From positions 82,501-146,500 of the forward strand of contig JACJYI010000006.1 of NCBI GenBank assembly GCA_020636225.1: a stretch of DNA of 64,000 nucleotides. Direction: 5' to 3'. This document shows, in pieces, positions 25,922 to 34,559 of the stretch. Each line of letters starts with the position of its first letter. Position 1 is the stretch's first letter. The position numbers and the translations under genes were made by a program. Source of the DNA: Lewinellaceae bacterium. GTDB lineage: Bacteria; Bacteroidota; Bacteroidia; Chitinophagales; Saprospiraceae. Under the pieces are notes generated by a model that was not told where the DNA came from, ran no database searches, and saw nothing but the letters and a program-made list of their open reading frames with translations.

Positions 25922-26866
25922 TCAGGCCTTTAAAAAGCCTCTTATGGCTGCATTGACCTCCTCGCTTTTCTCAAACTGAACAAAGTGGCCGGCATGTTCG
26001 ATCATCACCAGGACGGATTGCGGGATGCGACTGCTCCCTTGCCTGGCGATCTCGGCAGTACGGCCCCCATTGAGGAACCGGTTGGGGATGAGATTGTCAT
26101 ATTCCCCGAACAGGCTGAGGACGGGCATGGTCAATTGGGGCAGGAACTCATAGACGGGGTGGTCGACCATACCCTTGACATTCTTGGGAATGATATCGCA
26201 ATACCATCGGAAATCATCGGCCGATCGCATGGCGATCCGGTCGTCGATCATGAATTGCGCATCCTTCGGGAAGCGGTAGAAATTCGTGGCAAAATTCTCC
26301 CGGATCTGATTGACGGTGGTGAGCCGAACGGCATCCGGGGTGAGTACCTCCCGAAACCACTGGCGTTGACCATTAGTGAAGGTCTCATATCCGGCAGGTG
26401 CCACCAACACCAGTTGACGGATCAGCTCAGGATAACCCAGTCCGGTGGTGATGGCGATCTGGCCGCCCATGGAATGGCCCACGAGGGTCACCTGTTGCAA
26501 GTCGAGTTTCCGGATCAGCCTGGCGATCACATCGGCATAGAACAGCATATCACCGGGATAGTCGCCCTTGGAGGAATGACCATAACCAGGGAGGTCGATC
26601 GCGATACAACGGAACTCATTCTTCAGGCCTTCGATATTCTTTTTCCAGGCCGGGGCATAGCTGCCCAGTCCGTGGATGAAAAGCAGGGTCTGGTCGCCTT
26701 TCCCCTCATCCATGTAGGCGACTCGCAGGCCATCCTCCAGTTCCACGGATTGTACCGGAAAAGGGTAGCTGATATCGGACATGGTCCTGATCGCTGCCGG
26801 ACGCTGACTGATGCAGCCGGATAACAAGAGGAGAAAGAGGATGGAATAGGTGGTTACAGTTCTCAT
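25922..26866 (-). CDS. Alpha/beta hydrolase lipoprotein
   Basis: 314 residues from the ATG at 26866. Lipoprotein signal peptide with lipobox LLSGC, so the protein is exported and lipid-anchored. The oxyanion region is LLFIHGLGSYAPAW, the nucleophile elbow GHSMGGQ, with a late Asp (FGEYDNL) and His (EHAGHFVQF). It is clearly related to the cytoplasmic hydrolase at 30774-31652 (same HGLGSY.PAW, GHSMG.QIA and PAG.E segments). Given the PHA genes, hydrolysis of hydroxyalkanoate esters is a reasonable guess but not shown. It follows the barrel gene and is likely in its operon. Confidence 0.85.
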   Translation of the reverse strand: MRTVTTYSILFLLLLSGCISQRPAAIRTMSDISYPFPVQSVELEDGLRVAYMDEGKGDQTLLFIHGLGSYAPAWKKNIEGLKNEFRCIAIDLPGYGHSSKGDYPGDMLFYADVIARLIRKLDLQQVTLVGHSMGGQIAITTGLGYPELIRQLVLVAPAGYETFTNGQRQWFREVLTPDAVRLTTVNQIRENFATNFYRFPKDAQFMIDDRIAMRSADDFRWYCDIIPKNVKGMVDHPVYEFLPQLTMPVLSLFGEYDNLIPNRFLNGGRTAEIARQGSSRIPQSVLVMIEHAGHFVQFEKSEEVNAAIRGFLKA

Positions 26867-26875
26867 ATCCGTCAC

Positions 26876-28441
26876 TTAAAACATCAACCATTTGAAGACA
26901 AGAAAGGCGGTCCAGGGATTGGCAGGACGTTCGTTCAGTCCTCCGTTCGTGGCCGGACTGTCATAATAATCGCCCAGGGACATCCAGGCACCATGGGCCT
27001 CCAGATGCATGAAGGGGCCGAGTTGCATGCCTGTCATGGCATTCAGTTCCGTGCCGAGGACGAAGCCCCCGTTACCTGGTGATTCCACATTGCTGATACC
27101 GGATGCCAGTCCGACCTTGCCATACCACCGGTGGGGGATGAAGGCCCTGGAAAGATTCAGCGTCCCGCCGGTGACCCCATTCCCCCGGTTGGCAATATCA
27201 TTGACTGCGGCCACCAGCCGGTTGACCACGTTGCCATGAGGGAAAAGGAGGTAGGCGCCTGAACTGATGAATATGCCTCCGGGAGAACCCCAGTTGTTGC
27301 CGGTCAGGACCCCGGAATATGTACCATCCTCGATCCCGTTGTCACCACTGGCATATAGCAAATCCAGCGTGATGGCATCCTGTTCGGTTTGGGCATAGCG
27401 ATAATTCAGGCGCAGGTTGGCCGCTACGCCGGCGATGTCCACGGTCTTGTTCCAGCTGTCGTTTTGCAACTGGCGGACCGTGCCGAGGTTGGCATTGACA
27501 AATCCGGTGATCGACCATTGGTCCCACATCATGTCTTCATTGCGGCTGAAAAAGCTTCCGAGCCAGAAGACATCTGCCCGATAGGGGTCGGCACCCAGGG
27601 GAAACCGGTAGACGCCGTTGTAATCGGCAAGGGCGCTGTTCAGGCCCTGGCCAAGGATGGAGACCCCCCCCGCGCCATTGGCCCGATCGCGCAGCCAATA
27701 CAGGGACCCGCCGATATTCCACAGGCGATTGAGGTGTTTGTTGACCGTATATTCGGTCAGGGTGACATCGTCATCCTTGTTGACCAGGTTTTCATAGAGT
27801 TGGTAGAATCCCAGGCGCCAGCTGCCATGGTCGTAATCCCGACGGACGTTCACGCCGACCGCATCGCTGCCCCAGTAGGCGAGGCGGTAGCCGCTGCGGT
27901 TCATTTTATCGAAATAGGTCCGGTAAGGATTGTAGGGTGTGTCGAACAGTCGTTGCAGGCCCAGATTGATGGCCCAGCCTTTCCAGGGAAGGAGTTCGAG
28001 CTCTACATTCTGGGTCTGGAGGTTGACCTGGTCAGCGGAGAAGGCGGAGCCGAAATTGCCCCCTACACCATAGTTCACATCCCCCCAGGTCCAGTCGATC
28101 TCGAAGGAAGCCCGAAGGATAGCCTTGCCGTTGAAGAGACGAGGCTGGTAGATGAAAAAAGGAAGAAACCGTTGTTCAACATAGAAGGTACGCAGCGAGT
28201 CGGATGTTTTCGTGGTATTCTGGCCAAATAGGCGGCCGATGATCTGCCCCTTGAACAGGTCATTTTCGGGATAGATATTCCCGGTTACCGCCTGGTTGTA
28301 GAAATAGGCCAGGAACTGGAATTCGCGGTTGGGGCGTTCCGGGATGGCCTGGTCGAACACCTTGTGAACCCTGCCTTCTTCCTGGGCCGTGGTCGGAACG
28401 AGCCAGACAATGAAGAGAAGGATTGAGAGCAGTGCTTTCAT
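26876..28441 (-). CDS. Outer-membrane beta-barrel protein
   Basis: 521 residues with signal peptide MKALLSILLFIVWLVPTTAQ. The body is rich in alternating aromatic/polar strands (AYWGSDAVGVNVRRDYDHGSWRLGFYQL, NIGGSLYWLRDR, RLNYRYAQ) and ends in a C-terminal Phe (FKWLMF), as outer-membrane barrels do. The overall form resembles alginate-export-type porins. No plug domain is present, so it is not TonB-dependent. The transported compound is unknown. The lipid-anchored alpha/beta hydrolase follows directly. Confidence 0.82.
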   Translation of the reverse strand: MKALLSILLFIVWLVPTTAQEEGRVHKVFDQAIPERPNREFQFLAYFYNQAVTGNIYPENDLFKGQIIGRLFGQNTTKTSDSLRTFYVEQRFLPFFIYQPRLFNGKAILRASFEIDWTWGDVNYGVGGNFGSAFSADQVNLQTQNVELELLPWKGWAINLGLQRLFDTPYNPYRTYFDKMNRSGYRLAYWGSDAVGVNVRRDYDHGSWRLGFYQLYENLVNKDDDVTLTEYTVNKHLNRLWNIGGSLYWLRDRANGAGGVSILGQGLNSALADYNGVYRFPLGADPYRADVFWLGSFFSRNEDMMWDQWSITGFVNANLGTVRQLQNDSWNKTVDIAGVAANLRLNYRYAQTEQDAITLDLLYASGDNGIEDGTYSGVLTGNNWGSPGGIFISSGAYLLFPHGNVVNRLVAAVNDIANRGNGVTGGTLNLSRAFIPHRWYGKVGLASGISNVESPGNGGFVLGTELNAMTGMQLGPFMHLEAHGAWMSLGDYYDSPATNGGLNERPANPWTAFLVFKWLMF

Positions 28442-28463
28442 AGCTTGACTGAATTTTTATGGA

Positions 28464-28493
28464 AAGGGCCACCCCTTGACCGGGATGGCCCTT
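28464..28493 (-). terminator. Hairpin after the Cys-rich lipoprotein gene
   Basis: AAGGGCCA (28464-28471) / TGGCCCTT (28486-28493). Only a weak T tract follows on the minus strand, so termination strength is uncertain. Confidence 0.5.
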
Positions 28494-28508
28494 CTACAAC
28501 ATTCTGGA

Positions 28509-29078
28509 TCAGTTGACGCGCACGTACTTCTGAATGTTCAGGGTACCGAATGCACCACCGCCCGTGCTACCGAATCCACCGGCAGCGGTCGGTGGGGCAA
28601 CGCCGATGTCCGGCTGGGTCTGGACGATCTCATAGGTCATGTTATCACCGGTCACTTCAAAGATCCCTTCGCTGGTCAGGGCAGAAGGAGCCGTCTGATT
28701 GACGGTAATATTCCAGATCGCACCGACACCCGATTCACTTTGGGCATACGTTCCCGTCAGGACGGTTGGTGTACCACCGCTGTATGACGTAACGGTGTAG
28801 GTCAGGTTGGTCGAAAACTCAGCCCGGATCGAATCGATGTTGAAGGGTGCACCAGCCAGAAGTCCTGCCACATTGGCACCGGCACTGAGCCATGTACCCT
28901 GGACACCCACCAGACATGGGGCGCAGGAACCTCCGCAATCCACACCCGTCTCATCACCGTTCTGGATCCCGTCGGTACAGGTCGCTTTGTCGTCATCCTT
29001 TTTACAGGAGGGCAATGACGTGACCAGACTGAAAGCCAGAATGCCAATAAATAACACATTCATCCATTTCATAAGCAT
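28509..29078 (-). CDS. Lipoprotein with a DGIQNGDETGVDCGG-type Cys motif
   Basis: 189 residues. Signal peptide with lipobox LPSC followed by KKDDDK. Next is the motif CTDGIQNGDETGVDCGGSC plus APC, a short Cys-rich repeat found in many secreted Bacteroidota proteins. The rest is a Thr/Ser/Gly-rich beta domain (YTVTSYSGGTPTVLTGTY). It is probably surface or periplasmic. No enzymatic motif is seen and the function is unknown. It lies 15 bases downstream of the acyl-CoA ligase gene. Confidence 0.78.
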   Translation of the reverse strand: MLMKWMNVLFIGILAFSLVTSLPSCKKDDDKATCTDGIQNGDETGVDCGGSCAPCLVGVQGTWLSAGANVAGLLAGAPFNIDSIRAEFSTNLTYTVTSYSGGTPTVLTGTYAQSESGVGAIWNITVNQTAPSALTSEGIFEVTGDNMTYEIVQTQPDIGVAPPTAAGGFGSTGGGAFGTLNIQKYVRVN

Positions 29079-29093
29079 AGTAATTTAATATGA

Positions 29094-30617
29094 TTAACGA
29101 TTATTCGTTTCCTTGGCCCACTCTTCCAGGCGCCGCTTGTCGATCTTCCCCGTGTCATTCTTGGGGATATCTTCGACCAGTTTGACATATTTGGGCACCT
29201 TGAATTTGGCGAGTTGTGTGCGACAATAATCCATGATCTCCAGCTCTGTCAGGTCCGTTGAAGCCGCTTGTACAAAGGCGTAGCCAACTTCCCCCCACCG
29301 GTCATCCGGTACACCGATCACGGCGACAGCGGCAACCTCGGGATGGCTGACCAGGACCCGTTCTATCTCCGCCGGATAGACATTCTCTCCACCGGAAATG
29401 AACATGTTCTTGATCCGGTCGACCACATAGAAATAGTGGTCAGGATCTTCCCGGACGATATCGCCGGTATGGAACCATCCATCGGTGATATTCTTTCGGG
29501 TCGCTTCTTCATTGCGCCAGTATCCGGGGGTGACCATCGGTCCTTTCAACCACAGTTCGCCTGGTGTGTCCGGGGGCACATCCTGTCCCTGGTCATCCAC
29601 GATCCGGGTCTGGACGTAGAAGTTGGATCTGCCGATACTCCCCTTTTTCTTCATGGCATCATCCTGATGGAGCGAGAACAGGTTCGGGCCGACCTCGGTG
29701 AGGCCATAACCCTGCCGGACCGGCACTCCCTGACGATCCCATACCTCGATCAGGGGTATGGGCATGGGTTCTCCACCCACGATGAGATACATCAGCGGTC
29801 CAAAATCTGCCCTGGAAAATTCCGGTTCATCGGCGATCATCCTGAGCATGGTGGGAACGGCCATGAACAGGGTTGCCTGTTTTTCCTCCAGCAGCCGGAG
29901 TACCTGTTTGGGATCGAACTTCTTCATCAGGCAGGTATAGGCGCCGTGATGAAGAAAGGGGGTCAACAGGACATTCCACCCCCCCGTATGAAAGGGAGGC
30001 ATGCAGTTGATGGTCCGGCTTTCGGTGTTCAGGATCAGGCTGATGGCCGTGTTGAAGCTGTTCCATACCACCATTTTCCAGGAATAGATGGCCCCCTTGG
30101 GAAAGCCGGTGGTCCCACTGGTGTACAGGATGAACAAAGGGTCATCCTCCTGGACGGTTACCGCCGGGAAGGGCTCCCCGGGGGTGTCCTTATGGGCTTC
30201 GATCAGGCGTCGTGGTGCTGCCAGCGGGAAGATCTGTCGTTGGTGATCCGGGGGCAAGGCATCCAGCAGGTGTCGAAACTGATCTTCGACTATGATCAGT
30301 TTGGGATCCGAATTGTCGATGAGATAGGTGATCTCCGGCGCGGCCAACCGATAGTTCAAGGGGACCAGGATGGTTCCCGTTTTCTGGGCCGCTGTAAAGA
30401 AAGCCACATATTCCAGGCAATTTTCTGCCAGAATGACGATCCGGTCGCCTTGTTGCAACCCATGGTCCATGACAAGATGGGCGGAAAGGGCATTGCCCGC
30501 CCGTTCCAACTGGCTGTACGTCAAGGTCCGACCAGTTTCCGCCTCTTCGACGGCGATATGATCGGGCCGGTATAGCGCCCAACGTGCGATCCAATCCGAT
30601 TGGTCGATCTGTGCCAT
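29094..30617 (-). CDS. AMP-dependent acyl-CoA synthetase
   Basis: 507 residues of the ANL superfamily. The P-loop motif YTSGTTGFPKG, the A5-type GYGLTEVGP, the hinge region TGDIVREDPDHYFYVVDRIKNMFISGGENVYP and the catalytic Lys near the C-terminus (KNDTGKIDKR) are intact. Activates a carboxylic acid to its CoA thioester via acyl-AMP; the chain length is unknown. Between two alpha/beta hydrolases in the PHA region it could reactivate hydroxy acids released from polyester (inference). Confidence 0.92.
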   Translation of the reverse strand: MAQIDQSDWIARWALYRPDHIAVEEAETGRTLTYSQLERAGNALSAHLVMDHGLQQGDRIVILAENCLEYVAFFTAAQKTGTILVPLNYRLAAPEITYLIDNSDPKLIIVEDQFRHLLDALPPDHQRQIFPLAAPRRLIEAHKDTPGEPFPAVTVQEDDPLFILYTSGTTGFPKGAIYSWKMVVWNSFNTAISLILNTESRTINCMPPFHTGGWNVLLTPFLHHGAYTCLMKKFDPKQVLRLLEEKQATLFMAVPTMLRMIADEPEFSRADFGPLMYLIVGGEPMPIPLIEVWDRQGVPVRQGYGLTEVGPNLFSLHQDDAMKKKGSIGRSNFYVQTRIVDDQGQDVPPDTPGELWLKGPMVTPGYWRNEEATRKNITDGWFHTGDIVREDPDHYFYVVDRIKNMFISGGENVYPAEIERVLVSHPEVAAVAVIGVPDDRWGEVGYAFVQAASTDLTELEIMDYCRTQLAKFKVPKYVKLVEDIPKNDTGKIDKRRLEEWAKETNNR

Positions 30618-30773
30618 AGGGGGAATCAGTCTCTTAAGGTAAGGAACGTCGGTTCAATGGGACAACTTCCTGTCTGGAACGAAGGTATGACCCAAAACCT
30701 CGCATGGCCAATGACCATGGTCAGTTCACTGATTGACAGTGAGATAAAAATTCAATATTCTGATAGGACATCG

Positions 30774-31652
30774 TTATCTGACCAGGGGCCGCAGGACCTC
30801 ATTGACCAGAATGGGTTGTTCCCAATGGACAAAGTGGCCACCGCCCGGGATCAGGCTGAGATGGGCCCCGGGAATGCGGCGCGTGCCAGCCCAGGCGACC
30901 TCCTCGAGGGTCAGTGAGGGATGAAGGATGGGATTGGGGATCAGCTTGTCTGCCAGGCCATAGACGACTTGGGTCGGAATGCGGATATCCGGCAGGATGT
31001 CCCAGATCGGTTCATCCAGCATGGCTTGAGTGCACTTGGGGATCATTCGGCAGTAGAACTCATAGGCCTGGCGGTGGGCCTTCAGCTTCAACCGGTCTTG
31101 GACCATGAACCGAGCGTTCTCGGGGAATTGCACGAAGTTGACCTCGAAATTGCGCAGGATCTGACTGTCGGTCAGGTTCCGGATCAACGATGGCCGGTTG
31201 ATGGTGGCAAACCATCGCTTTTCCATGCCACTGAACTGTTCGAATCCGGCTGGAGAGATGAGGATCAACCGTTCCAGCGGGAAGAGTCGCAGCTCATGGA
31301 ACCATACAGCGATCTGGGCTCCCATCGAATGACCGGCCAGGATGACGGGCCCTTCGAGCTTCAGGTCCAGGATCAGATCCCGGACCACCTCTGCGAACCA
31401 CTTCAGGGAAACCGGGAAATTCCCTAAGGTGGACTGGCCATAATTCGGAAAATCCAGGGCGATGCAACGGGCATGGTCCTTCAACCCTTCGATGGTCCGG
31501 CTCCAGGCGGGACTGTAGCTGCCCAGGCCGTGCAGCATCACCACCGTTTTGGGTCCGGCGCCCACATCCATATAGGCCAGATCGATGTCGGGGCGGATCT
31601 TCCGAAACCGGACGGGCCAGGGGTAGGGTTGATAGGCTGGATGTGAAGACAT
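30774..31652 (-). CDS. Alpha/beta hydrolase, cytoplasmic paralogue of the 25922-26866 protein
   Basis: 292 residues from the ATG at 31652. No signal peptide. VVMLHGLGSYSPAW, nucleophile elbow GHSMGAQIAV, the LADKLIP Asp region and GGGHFVHWE His make a complete Ser-Asp-His triad. Similar over its length to the exported hydrolase in the same region, so the two are a duplicated pair in different compartments. TACCTTTG ends six bases before the ATG. A role in storage polyester turnover is a guess from context. Confidence 0.85.
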   Translation of the reverse strand: MSSHPAYQPYPWPVRFRKIRPDIDLAYMDVGAGPKTVVMLHGLGSYSPAWSRTIEGLKDHARCIALDFPNYGQSTLGNFPVSLKWFAEVVRDLILDLKLEGPVILAGHSMGAQIAVWFHELRLFPLERLILISPAGFEQFSGMEKRWFATINRPSLIRNLTDSQILRNFEVNFVQFPENARFMVQDRLKLKAHRQAYEFYCRMIPKCTQAMLDEPIWDILPDIRIPTQVVYGLADKLIPNPILHPSLTLEEVAWAGTRRIPGAHLSLIPGGGHFVHWEQPILVNEVLRPLVR

Positions 31653-31658
31653 GGAGGC

Positions 31659-31666
31659 CAAAGGTA
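31659..31666 (-). promoter_or_regulatory. -7 promoter element directly before the hydrolase gene
   Basis: Minus strand TACCTTTG, GCCTCC, ATG; the same arrangement as tgt. Predicts a leaderless transcript. Confidence 0.58.
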
Positions 31667-31991
31667 GGATTTAGTAGTGGAGGAGTGGAGGGGTCAAGAA
31701 GTGGAGGAGAAGGATTATCCAATCTGGTGAGCGATCTTAATCTGGGCTGTTCAAGGTTCAATTCAAGGGCTTTCAGCCCTTTGTTCAAGGTTCAAGGTGG
31801 CAGTCAACTGCATTTCGTGTGTGGGATACATGATTCGTCCTTCAGACCAATGGAAGCTGCTTTGAAGCGGGATTGATCGTGGTGCTTAAAAAGCCAACAA
31901 GTACATTAACCCTTGAACAGGTGAACCGCAAGGCTTCGCCTTGAACATTGAACTGATTTTCCTGAGTCGAATGATGATGAAAAGATGAAAT
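31667..31991. other. Non-coding gap with short repeats
   Basis: 325 bases without a credible gene. It holds purine-rich GGAGTGGAGG-type repeats (31676-31712), two copies of TTCAAGGTTCAA-like sequence around a hairpin AAGGGCT/AGCCCTT (31765-31781), and a small hairpin CAAGG-CTTCG-CCTTG (about 31930-31944). The last two could end the symporter transcript. No RNA family is recognised. Confidence 0.5.
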
Positions 31992-33512
31992 TCAATCTTG
32001 GACCAGGGGAGAGACCGGCTTCATTTTTTTCCAGGTCAGGGCATGAACTATCAAGCCGCTTACAACGGCAGCCAGAATCGCCAGGGTGGCGGCCACGGCC
32101 GGATTGCGGATGGGTCCCGAGGTGTAGGGGGTGAGTTGACCGTAATAGACGGCAAAATGCGTGACCAGAGCCACGACAGAGGCAATGATCGGTGCGGCCC
32201 GGTGGACGCGGTTCAGGAAGATGCCGAACAGGACAGGAATGAATGCCGCCGAGAAATAGGCATACACGCCATTCTGGGCAAAGATGCCGACGCTGAGGTT
32301 GGGATGCAGCAGCTGTTCCCTGGACAGCCAGAACGAGACCACGGCCAGGGCAGCGATCACGATCCGGTTGATCCATACCAGTCGCGGGGCTTGCGGTGAA
32401 TCATCGGAAATCCCCATGACGGGTTGAAGGATATCGGCGGTGACGGTGGTGGACAGTGATTGGATCAGGTTTTCGAGAGTGGACAATCCGGCAGAGAGCA
32501 ATCCGAGGATCACCACCAGTCCGATCCACACCGGGAACTCGGAGACGACATAGGCCGGAATGATGCCGTCCATCTTCAGGGCCTGACCATCGGCGGTCAG
32601 GTCGGGGAAGGCCAGACGGGCATACAGTCCTGCAATGACCACGCTGAAGAAGAGGATCTGAACGATGATAGTGGTGGCCAGGAAGCGGTTGACCTGATTG
32701 TCATCCTTGAGCAGCAGCGACCGGGTGATGATATGGGGTTGACATACGATCGCCACGCCGACGACCATGGAACAGAAGATGATCTCGAAGGCATCGCGAA
32801 AAAGAGGACTGGAGGGGTTCTTCCAGGTGCTCAGGTTCGGGTCGATGGCCGCCAGACGGTCCAGCAACGTGTGCACCCCACCCGAAAAGTGCTCATATCC
32901 GGAGGTCAGGAGCAGGATGGCCACTACGATCATGATCCCGGCCTGGATGGCATTGGTGTAGACCATGGAATTGGCCCCTCCAAACATCATGTACCCGAAA
33001 ATAAAGATGACCAGTCCGGTGAGGACCCAGATCTCCTCCACATCCAGGGCTTTGGACAGGACCTTGGTCATGCCCACGGCGATCAGGACAATGAAGGTGA
33101 TCAACAGCAGGGAGAGCAGGGCGAAGAAGAAGGCAAACCGCTTGCTCCCATATCGCTTGCCGATCCACTGGGCCATGGTCAGGGCCTTCACGGCCTGGCC
33201 GTGTCGTCGAAAGCTCTTGGTCAGGACGATCAGGGAGATATACAGGGCAAGGGGAAGGAAAATGGCATAGGCGATGATGCCGCTGATCCCATACAGGGCA
33301 ATGAATCCGGGGTTGATGATGAAGGTAGCCGCGCTGGTCATGGATGCCGCCAGGGAAAAACCCACCATGACGGGATGGAAGGCCAGGCTACCCACGGCAT
33401 AGTCACTCAGGGAGGTTGTCTGGCGAGCGCCCCGGATGACCAGGAAGAGGATCACTGCGGCGTAGGCGGCCACCAGGACAGCGGTTGCGACAACGAGGGA
33501 GGACGAAGCCAT
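31992..33512 (-). CDS. Sodium:solute symporter (SSS family)
   Basis: 506 residues with about 13 hydrophobic helices, the SSS length and topology. The early helices show GFSLAASMTSAATFIINPGFIALYG, which matches the Na+/substrate-binding TM1 region. SAGLSTLENLIQSLSTTVTADI is the conserved TM8-region signature. Family members import sugars, amino acids, short-chain acids or vitamins with Na+. The substrate is unknown; a short-chain hydroxy acid would suit the PHA context but is speculation. It is on the opposite strand to phaB. Confidence 0.9.
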   Translation of the reverse strand: MASSSLVVATAVLVAAYAAVILFLVIRGARQTTSLSDYAVGSLAFHPVMVGFSLAASMTSAATFIINPGFIALYGISGIIAYAIFLPLALYISLIVLTKSFRRHGQAVKALTMAQWIGKRYGSKRFAFFFALLSLLLITFIVLIAVGMTKVLSKALDVEEIWVLTGLVIFIFGYMMFGGANSMVYTNAIQAGIMIVVAILLLTSGYEHFSGGVHTLLDRLAAIDPNLSTWKNPSSPLFRDAFEIIFCSMVVGVAIVCQPHIITRSLLLKDDNQVNRFLATTIIVQILFFSVVIAGLYARLAFPDLTADGQALKMDGIIPAYVVSEFPVWIGLVVILGLLSAGLSTLENLIQSLSTTVTADILQPVMGISDDSPQAPRLVWINRIVIAALAVVSFWLSREQLLHPNLSVGIFAQNGVYAYFSAAFIPVLFGIFLNRVHRAAPIIASVVALVTHFAVYYGQLTPYTSGPIRNPAVAATLAILAAVVSGLIVHALTWKKMKPVSPLVQD

Positions 33513-33666
33513 GGAGGAATGGATTTCGGGTTAAGATAATCGATTTTGACCGGGCGGTTCACGGGAATAGGTCCGTGGAAGCGTGACGAGAATATTTTTC
33601 AAGGCCGGGGAAGGAAACTTCTCCTTGCCCTTCCTATCTTGGAGCAAACCAAACAAAACGCGTACG

Positions 33667-34410
33667 ATGAAAGATGGAAAGTATATCGCTCTGGTGACCG
33701 GAGCCACCGGAGGACTGGGAACGGATATGTGCCGCACACTGGCCAAGGATGGATTCTTTGTGGTGGCCAACTACCGGACCGACAACAAGGCAGAAGAGTG
33801 GCATGCCAAGATGAAGGCCGAAGGATACGATTTTGCCATGGCCAAGGCGGACGTAGCGGATTTTCATGAGGTAGAAGCCATGATGGAGAAGATCCAGGAG
33901 GAGCACGGTGTGATCGATGTCCTGGTGAACAATGCAGGCATCACCCGGGATGGCTCGTTCCGGAAAATGAGCTATGAGAACTGGGATGCAGTGATCAAGA
34001 GCAACCTCTATTCGGCCTTCAACTGTACCCGATGTGTCATCAATCCGATGATCGACCAGAAGTACGGGCGGATCATCAACATTTCGTCAGTCAATGGACA
34101 ACGCGCTCAGTTCGGCCAGGCCAATTATTCGGCTGCGAAGGCGGGGATGCACGGATTTACCAAGACGGTGGCCATCGAGGTGGCCAAACTGGGCATTACG
34201 GTGAATACCATTTCACCCGGTTATATCGGAACGGATATGGTCATGGCCGTGCCCCAGGAATATCGCGACAAGATCGTGGCCAATATTCCCATGGGACGTT
34301 TGGGTGGCACCTATGAAGTGGCCCATCTGGTCAGTTTTCTGGCCAGCAAGCAGGCAGCATTTATTACCGGCGCCAATTATGAGATCAATGGGGGACAACA
34401 CGTTTATTGA
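33667..34410 (+). CDS. phaB: Acetoacetyl-CoA reductase PhaB
   Basis: 247 residues from the ATG at 33667. NADPH-dependent reduction of acetoacetyl-CoA to (R)-3-hydroxybutyryl-CoA, the monomer for PhaC. SDR features are VTGATGGLG, NNAGITRDGSFRKM and the catalytic NISSVNGQ...GQANYSAAKAG. The NISSVNGQ...FGQ segment and TVNTISPGYIGTDM closely resemble characterised PhaB rather than general FabG. TATCTTGG, one mismatch from the promoter motif, is 24 bases upstream. No thiolase gene is in the window. Confidence 0.93.
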   Translation: MKDGKYIALVTGATGGLGTDMCRTLAKDGFFVVANYRTDNKAEEWHAKMKAEGYDFAMAKADVADFHEVEAMMEKIQEEHGVIDVLVNNAGITRDGSFRKMSYENWDAVIKSNLYSAFNCTRCVINPMIDQKYGRIINISSVNGQRAQFGQANYSAAKAGMHGFTKTVAIEVAKLGITVNTISPGYIGTDMVMAVPQEYRDKIVANIPMGRLGGTYEVAHLVSFLASKQAAFITGANYEINGGQHVY

Positions 34411-34559
34411 AAAAGCACCAAATCACAAGCATCAAATCACAAACAATATCCAATGATCAATATCCAATGACCAAAACAGACTGTATTGTTTTGAATTTGG
34501 TCATTGGCTATTGAAATTTATTTGTGATTTGGAATTTGTGATTTGGAATTTCTATCCGT
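34411..34559. repeat. Intergenic repeat with long imperfect inverted arms
   Basis: CAAATCACAA-type units on the left face TTGTGATTTG-type units on the right, and CCAATGACCAAA (34465-34476 region) faces TTTGGTCATTGG (about 34496-34507). TGATTTGGAATTT occurs twice (34525-34537, 34539-34551), and its complement recurs at 36418-36430. This marks a dispersed non-coding repeat family. Confidence 0.65.

Noticed and set aside
29268..30575. 435-codon frame opposite the acyl-CoA synthetase
   Set aside because: Antisense shadow; the sense strand has all adenylate-forming motifs.
32460..33539. 359-codon frame opposite the SSS symporter, rich in Asp/Gln/Gly
   Set aside because: Antisense of hydrophobic helices typically gives such a product; no start signal.
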